From assembly GCF_013372205.1 (NCBI RefSeq), contig NZ_CP053831.1, positions 62,001-126,000 on the forward strand: a DNA stretch of 64,000 nucleotides. The letters run 5' to 3'. The notes below the pieces were generated by a model, which was not told the DNA's origin, searched no databases, and saw only the letters and a list, made by a program, of their open reading frames with translations. Positions within the stretch are counted from its first letter, which is position 1, and each line of letters begins with the position of its first letter. This document shows, one piece after another, positions 60,664 through 64,000 of this stretch. Origin of the DNA: Campylobacter mucosalis (lineage in GTDB: Bacteria; Campylobacterota; Campylobacteria; Campylobacterales; Campylobacteraceae). The position numbers were made by a program, and so were the translations under genes.

Positions 60664-61186
60664 TCTGCGTCAGGATATATTTTTTATCATACAAAATGCA
60701 GGTTTGATCGACTACTTGTCGTATGGCTTTGTTGTTTTATGCTTTGTTTTTTTATTTTTTTTGGGTATCTTTTTTGCACTCAAGTGGTGGTGGCAGATAG
60801 GATTTTTAGTAATTTTGGCTGATTTTATAACCATATTTTTTGCATTTTACTATACACAAAATTTCTTATCAAGTAAGCTAAGGAACATAAGTCTAAGCCC
60901 ACTTTATACAAAGCAACTCCAGTATTCAGATAATCTGATTTTAGACCTTAACATCACAAATAATTCAAAAGAGATCTTGCAAATTTGCAAGATTGATATT
61001 GGCTTTTATGTCGCTTCAGATAGTGAGTTTAAAAACTACGCAAACTCACTAAATCCATTTGTAAAAAAGACGATAATTATAAAAGAGCCGATATTTCCAA
61101 AGCAGACAAAACAGATAAATGGCAGTGTTGGAAATTTTGCTTTTATTGACTATAATACCACTATAAAAGCGGAGTGTTTTGAATGA
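60653..61186 (+). CDS. DUF2393-like membrane protein 1
   Basis: ATG 60653 lies inside the end of hisI; a TTG at 60632 is less likely. The 177-residue protein has two helices (about 22-42 and 46-70) followed by a periplasmic beta-sandwich (LSPLYTKQLQYSDNLILDLN, NSKEILQICKIDIGFYVA). It overlaps the next gene, which has the same layout, by 4 bases. They are probably duplicates and may form a heteromer. I recall the family as DUF2393, of unknown function. Confidence 0.8.
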   Translation: MLSSLRQDIFFIIQNAGLIDYLSYGFVVLCFVFLFFLGIFFALKWWWQIGFLVILADFITIFFAFYYTQNFLSSKLRNISLSPLYTKQLQYSDNLILDLNITNNSKEILQICKIDIGFYVASDSEFKNYANSLNPFVKKTIIIKEPIFPKQTKQINGSVGNFAFIDYNTTIKAECFE

Positions 61187-61734
61187 GTGCTAGTTATTTT
61201 TCTATCGTCCATATTATCGTCATAGTCGTTATAGCGGTGTTGTCACTCTTTCTTTTTGTGCTATCTTTTAGGGCTGATAGAAAGATATTTTTATCGCTTC
61301 TTTTTACAAATGTTTTAGTTAGCACGACGCTTTGCATATTTTTAATGATAGTAATGGATAAATACACCAAAAAGGGTAAGCTAGAAAACATCACAAGCCA
61401 TAGGGTGCTTATGAATGAAAGCATTGTTTTTAACGGCAGTGTAAGAAATGTAGGTCGTTTTATGATTAGCAACTGTAAACTTACGGTAAAGTTGGTAAAT
61501 CAGCCTTTAAATAGCAAGAATCTAAATTCAGAAGCGTTGTTTAAACCAAGTGGAGCTAAGTTTTTCTCTTGGTTATTTAATGATAACAGCGATGATAAGC
61601 CAAATAGTGTGGAGTATAAATTTAGCGTCGCTAAGGATTTAGAGCCAAAAAAGAGTGTGCCATTTAGCGTTTCTATGCCGTATCCGCCGTATTTTAGTAA
61701 GACTATGCATATTACAAAGATAAATTGCTATTGA
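61183..61734 (+). CDS. DUF2393-like membrane protein 2
   Basis: A 183-residue protein with two helices (about 6-28 and 36-56) and a periplasmic beta-sandwich (LENITSHRVLMNESIVFNGS, GRFMISNCKLTVKLV). Layout and spacing match protein 1 directly upstream, although sequence identity is low by eye. The third gene of the group follows 7 bases downstream. Confidence 0.8.
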   Translation: MSASYFSIVHIIVIVVIAVLSLFLFVLSFRADRKIFLSLLFTNVLVSTTLCIFLMIVMDKYTKKGKLENITSHRVLMNESIVFNGSVRNVGRFMISNCKLTVKLVNQPLNSKNLNSEALFKPSGAKFFSWLFNDNSDDKPNSVEYKFSVAKDLEPKKSVPFSVSMPYPPYFSKTMHITKINCY

Positions 61735-61741
61735 GGGACAA

Positions 61742-62158
61742 ATGGGTAAGTATTTAAATTTAGTATATTTTATCGTGATCATAATTGTTTCCTCTATTAT
61801 TCTTTCGCTAGTGGTCCCATATTTTTCAGGTAGTGTCAATAAATATGAAATCAGACGCGCAAAGAGCAATATTAATACAATTTTGCTTGATTTAAATACA
61901 TACTATGAATCTCGCCAAAGGCTCTCTCGCTTACGAGATATAAACTTAGCCATACCACCTGTTGTATTAAATGGCAAGGTTTGTTTAAGAGTAAGACAGA
62001 TAGACGAGAGTAAAATTTTATTTGATATAAATAGCGACGGCGTTTGCGATGAAGCGTGGAGAATGAGTGATTTTAACCACTTAAAAGAGAAAATTTTATC
62101 TAATGGCAATAAACTTGAACTAGTGCCAAATATGAACTACTTACAATATGAAAATTAA
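61742..62158 (+). CDS. Prepilin-like or membrane-anchored small protein
   Basis: A 138-residue protein with one N-terminal helix (residues 5-28; [20 protein letters not shown]) and a periplasmic part with a long helix ([20 protein letters not shown]) and a two-cysteine C-terminal region ([12 protein letters not shown] and [10 protein letters not shown]). The long N-terminal helix with a small C-terminal domain and disulfide is like a type II/IV pseudopilin, but no prepilin peptidase motif (G-F-x4-E) is seen. It belongs with the two DUF2393-like genes upstream. Function unknown. Confidence 0.72.
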   Translation: MGKYLNLVYFIVIIIVSSIILSLVVPYFSGSVNKYEIRRAKSNINTILLDLNTYYESRQRLSRLRDINLAIPPVVLNGKVCLRVRQIDESKILFDINSDGVCDEAWRMSDFNHLKEKILSNGNKLELVPNMNYLQYEN

Positions 62159-62168
62159 TGGAGATAAT

Positions 62169-62936
62169 ATGATAAATATCGGTATTTACGGAGCTAGTGG
62201 CAGAATGGGGCAGGAGATAGCTCAGTGTTTAAAAGGCTTAAATAGTGCTAGACTCAGCGTTGCTTACGCAGTTGATGAGATAAAACATCATCTTGATAAA
62301 GATGTTTTAATCACAGATGACCTTAAAACGCTATTTGATAATAGCGATGTTATTATAGATTTTACTGCAAAAGAAGGAACTATAAATTTAATAAATTATG
62401 CAAGAACAAATCCAAAGCCACTAGTTATTGGCACAACTGGTCTTGGCGATGATGGAAATGCTCTAATAGATACAGCAAGTAACGCTATGCCAATACTTTG
62501 GGCTTCAAATATGAGCCTTGGCGTTGCCGTTTTAAGTCACTTAGTTGCCACCGCTTCAAAGGCATTGCGTGAGTTTGATATAGAGATAACAGAAATGCAC
62601 CACAAGCACAAAAAAGACGCTCCGAGCGGCACAGCCCTAACCCTTGCCACATCTGCTTCGTTGGCTAGAGGGCTAAATTTAAATGATGTTATGATAACTG
62701 GAAGAGAGGGTTTGACTGGTGAGCGTAAAAAGGATAGCATAGCCGTTATGGCACTTCGTGGTGGCGATATAGTAGGACGTCACACCGTTGGCTTTTATAA
62801 TGATGGGGAATTTATAGAGCTAAATCACACGGCGACATCTCGTGCTACATTTGCAAAAGGCGCGATAAAGGCGGCGATTTGGTTAGTGGCTCAGCCAAAT
62901 GGCAGGTATGGTATAAATGATTGTTTGGGATTTTAG
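62169..62936 (+). CDS. dapB: 4-hydroxy-tetrahydrodipicolinate reductase
   Basis: ATG 62169 follows GGAG at six bases and gives the normal length of 255 residues. NAD(P)-binding [28 protein letters not shown], the catalytic block [20 protein letters not shown] and [20 protein letters not shown] are present. It acts in lysine and diaminopimelate synthesis. Confidence 0.97.
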   Translation: MINIGIYGASGRMGQEIAQCLKGLNSARLSVAYAVDEIKHHLDKDVLITDDLKTLFDNSDVIIDFTAKEGTINLINYARTNPKPLVIGTTGLGDDGNALIDTASNAMPILWASNMSLGVAVLSHLVATASKALREFDIEITEMHHKHKKDAPSGTALTLATSASLARGLNLNDVMITGREGLTGERKKDSIAVMALRGGDIVGRHTVGFYNDGEFIELNHTATSRATFAKGAIKAAIWLVAQPNGRYGINDCLGF

Positions 62937-62963
62937 AATAAATTTAGTATTTAAAGGAAATTT

Positions 62964-64000
62964 ATGTGTGCGATAGTTGGTGTGATAAACTCGAAAGACG
63001 CAGCTAAAACGGCGTATTATGCCCTATTTTCTATGCAACATAGAGGTCAGGAGTCTAGTGGCATTAGCTCTTGCGATGAAAATGGCATTATAAAAACTAT
63101 CAAAGCCTCAGGGCTTGTCACAGAGGTTTTTGGCAAAGATAGCTTTGAAATTTTAAAGGGCGATATGGCAATAGGACATAACAGATATGCCACAGCTGGA
63201 ACTCAGTCGCTACTTGACGCACAACCTGTTGCTGTAAATTACGCTTTAGGCTCTTTATCGCTAGTTCATAATGGAAATTTGGTAAATAAAGATAGCGTAA
63301 GAAACGAGCTTATAAACGAAGGTGCGATTTTTGCTACAAATATGGATACTGAAAATATCGTTCATCTTATAGCTAGAAGCCACGAAGAGCACTTAAAAGA
63401 CCGCATTATTGCCGCGTTAAAAAAGATTGTTGGGGCGTATTGTTTACTTATCCAGTCGCGTCATAAAATTTTTGCCATTAGGGATCGTTATGGGGTAAGA
63501 CCACTTAGCCTTGGTAGGTTAAAAGACGGCGGATATATAGTGGCTAGTGAAACTTGTGCGTTTGATTTGGTAGAGGCTGAATTTATACGCGACGTAAGAC
63601 CTGGCGAGATGATTACGTTTGAAAGAGGTAAAGATGAGTTTGTAAGTGAGCAAATTTTCGAGCCTGATCCTAGAATTTGTGCTTTTGAATATATATATTT
63701 TGCTCGTCCAGATAGCGTGATAGAGGGCAAGAGCGTTTATGAGGCAAGAAAGCGTATGGGGGCTGCTTTGGCACGCAAAAGCAAGGTTGAGGCTGATTTT
63801 GTTATACCGGTTCCAGATAGTGGAGTCGCAGCAGCTTTAGGATATGCAAAACAGAGTGGTTTGCCTTTTGAAGCGGCGATAGTTAGAAACCATTATGTTG
63901 GCAGAACTTTTATCGAGCCTAGCCAAGAGATGAGAAATTTAAAGGTAAAACTAAAACTAAATCCGATGAGCTCGGTTTTAAAAGGCAAGAGCGTTGTCGT
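62964..64000 (+). CDS. purF: Amidophosphoribosyltransferase, 5' part (runs off window end)
   Basis: The frame is open from ATG 62964 (AAAGGAAA before it) to base 64000 without a stop; 345 codons are visible out of about 445. It starts MCAIVGVI, with the N-terminal nucleophile cysteine exposed after removal of Met. The glutaminase motifs HRGQESSGISS and GHNRYATAG follow, then RDRYGVRPLSLGRL, and the PRPP-site region begins with PVPDSGVAAALGYA. It makes phosphoribosylamine, the first step of purine synthesis. Confidence 0.96.
   Translation, partial: MCAIVGVINSKDAAKTAYYALFSMQHRGQESSGISSCDENGIIKTIKASGLVTEVFGKDSFEILKGDMAIGHNRYATAGTQSLLDAQPVAVNYALGSLSLVHNGNLVNKDSVRNELINEGAIFATNMDTENIVHLIARSHEEHLKDRIIAALKKIVGAYCLLIQSRHKIFAIRDRYGVRPLSLGRLKDGGYIVASETCAFDLVEAEFIRDVRPGEMITFERGKDEFVSEQIFEPDPRICAFEYIYFARPDSVIEGKSVYEARKRMGAALARKSKVEADFVIPVPDSGVAAALGYAKQSGLPFEAAIVRNHYVGRTFIEPSQEMRNLKVKLKLNPMSSVLKGKSVV

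Noticed and set aside
1-64000. CRISPR array or cas genes
   Set aside because: No regularly spaced repeats of 25-40 bases and no Cas motifs were seen on either strand.

Overview
The window is a 64 kb chromosomal stretch of a Campylobacter or close epsilonproteobacterial relative. It is AT-rich, with tightly packed and often overlapping genes and several TTG/GTG starts. It carries anaerobic respiratory multiheme and molybdenum enzymes, and two 9-G homopolymer tracts inside genes. Several gene orders match what I recall from Campylobacter jejuni: rpmE-rsmI-rlmB-membrane/periplasmic pair-aminotransferase-hom-yraN-trxA-trxB; mqnP-miaA; tautomerase-bcp next to ilvE and a band-7 gene; dba-dsbI; and a TorA-like enzyme with its monoheme cytochrome. 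The species cannot be fixed from the sequence alone.

Layout. 1-2.7 kb: the C-terminal part of a large secreted Ig-like/RTX adhesin, cut by the window edge. 2.7-6.95 kb: an accessory zone of decaying toxin-antitoxin genes (HicA, HicB, RelE/ParE and addiction-module antidote types), a P4-type integrase remnant with internal deletions, and an intact MNT-type nucleotidyltransferase coupled to a 30-residue membrane peptide. 7.0-11.1 kb (minus strand): a two-gene respiratory module, with an MccA-like octaheme cytochrome carrying a CX17CH heme motif and a rhodanese/hexaheme/cytochrome b membrane protein. 11.5-18.5 kb: rnhB, a GGDEF/EAL protein, a PepSY membrane protein, nrdB, a Fic protein and a protein-isoaspartate methyltransferase. 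18.7-24.9 kb: one long operon, dba-dsbI, a separate beta-propeller protein, a Tat-exported molybdopterin oxidoreductase, its four-cluster ferredoxin subunit, a TorD-like chaperone and an NrfD-like anchor, ending at a strong terminator. 25-32 kb: two unrecognised proteins, a TorC/TorA-like S- or N-oxide reductase pair and an OprC/NosA-like copper receptor. 32-38 kb: thrS-infC, an EF-hand-like secreted protein, a TerC protein, a phase-variable methyltransferase and five tRNAs. 38-50.8 kb: moaA-queE-queD, ribosome and rRNA modification genes, hom, and trxA/trxB flanking a cysteine-free thioredoxin-like protein, then queH. 50.8-64 kb: mqnP, miaA, bcp, a phase-variable phosphoethanolamine transferase, ilvE, a band-7 protein, hisIE, dapB and the 5' part of purF.

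How it fits together. Quinol-linked reductases (MccA-like, molybdoenzyme/NrfD and TorA-like) supply alternative terminal electron acceptors; moaA serves molybdenum-cofactor synthesis and mqnP menaquinone synthesis. Disulfide and thiol genes (dsbI, trxA, trxB, bcp) and queuosine genes (queE, queD, queH) form secondary themes. Surface variation is suggested by the adhesin and the G-tract in the phosphoethanolamine transferase. All functions are inferred from motifs and context; no database search was run.
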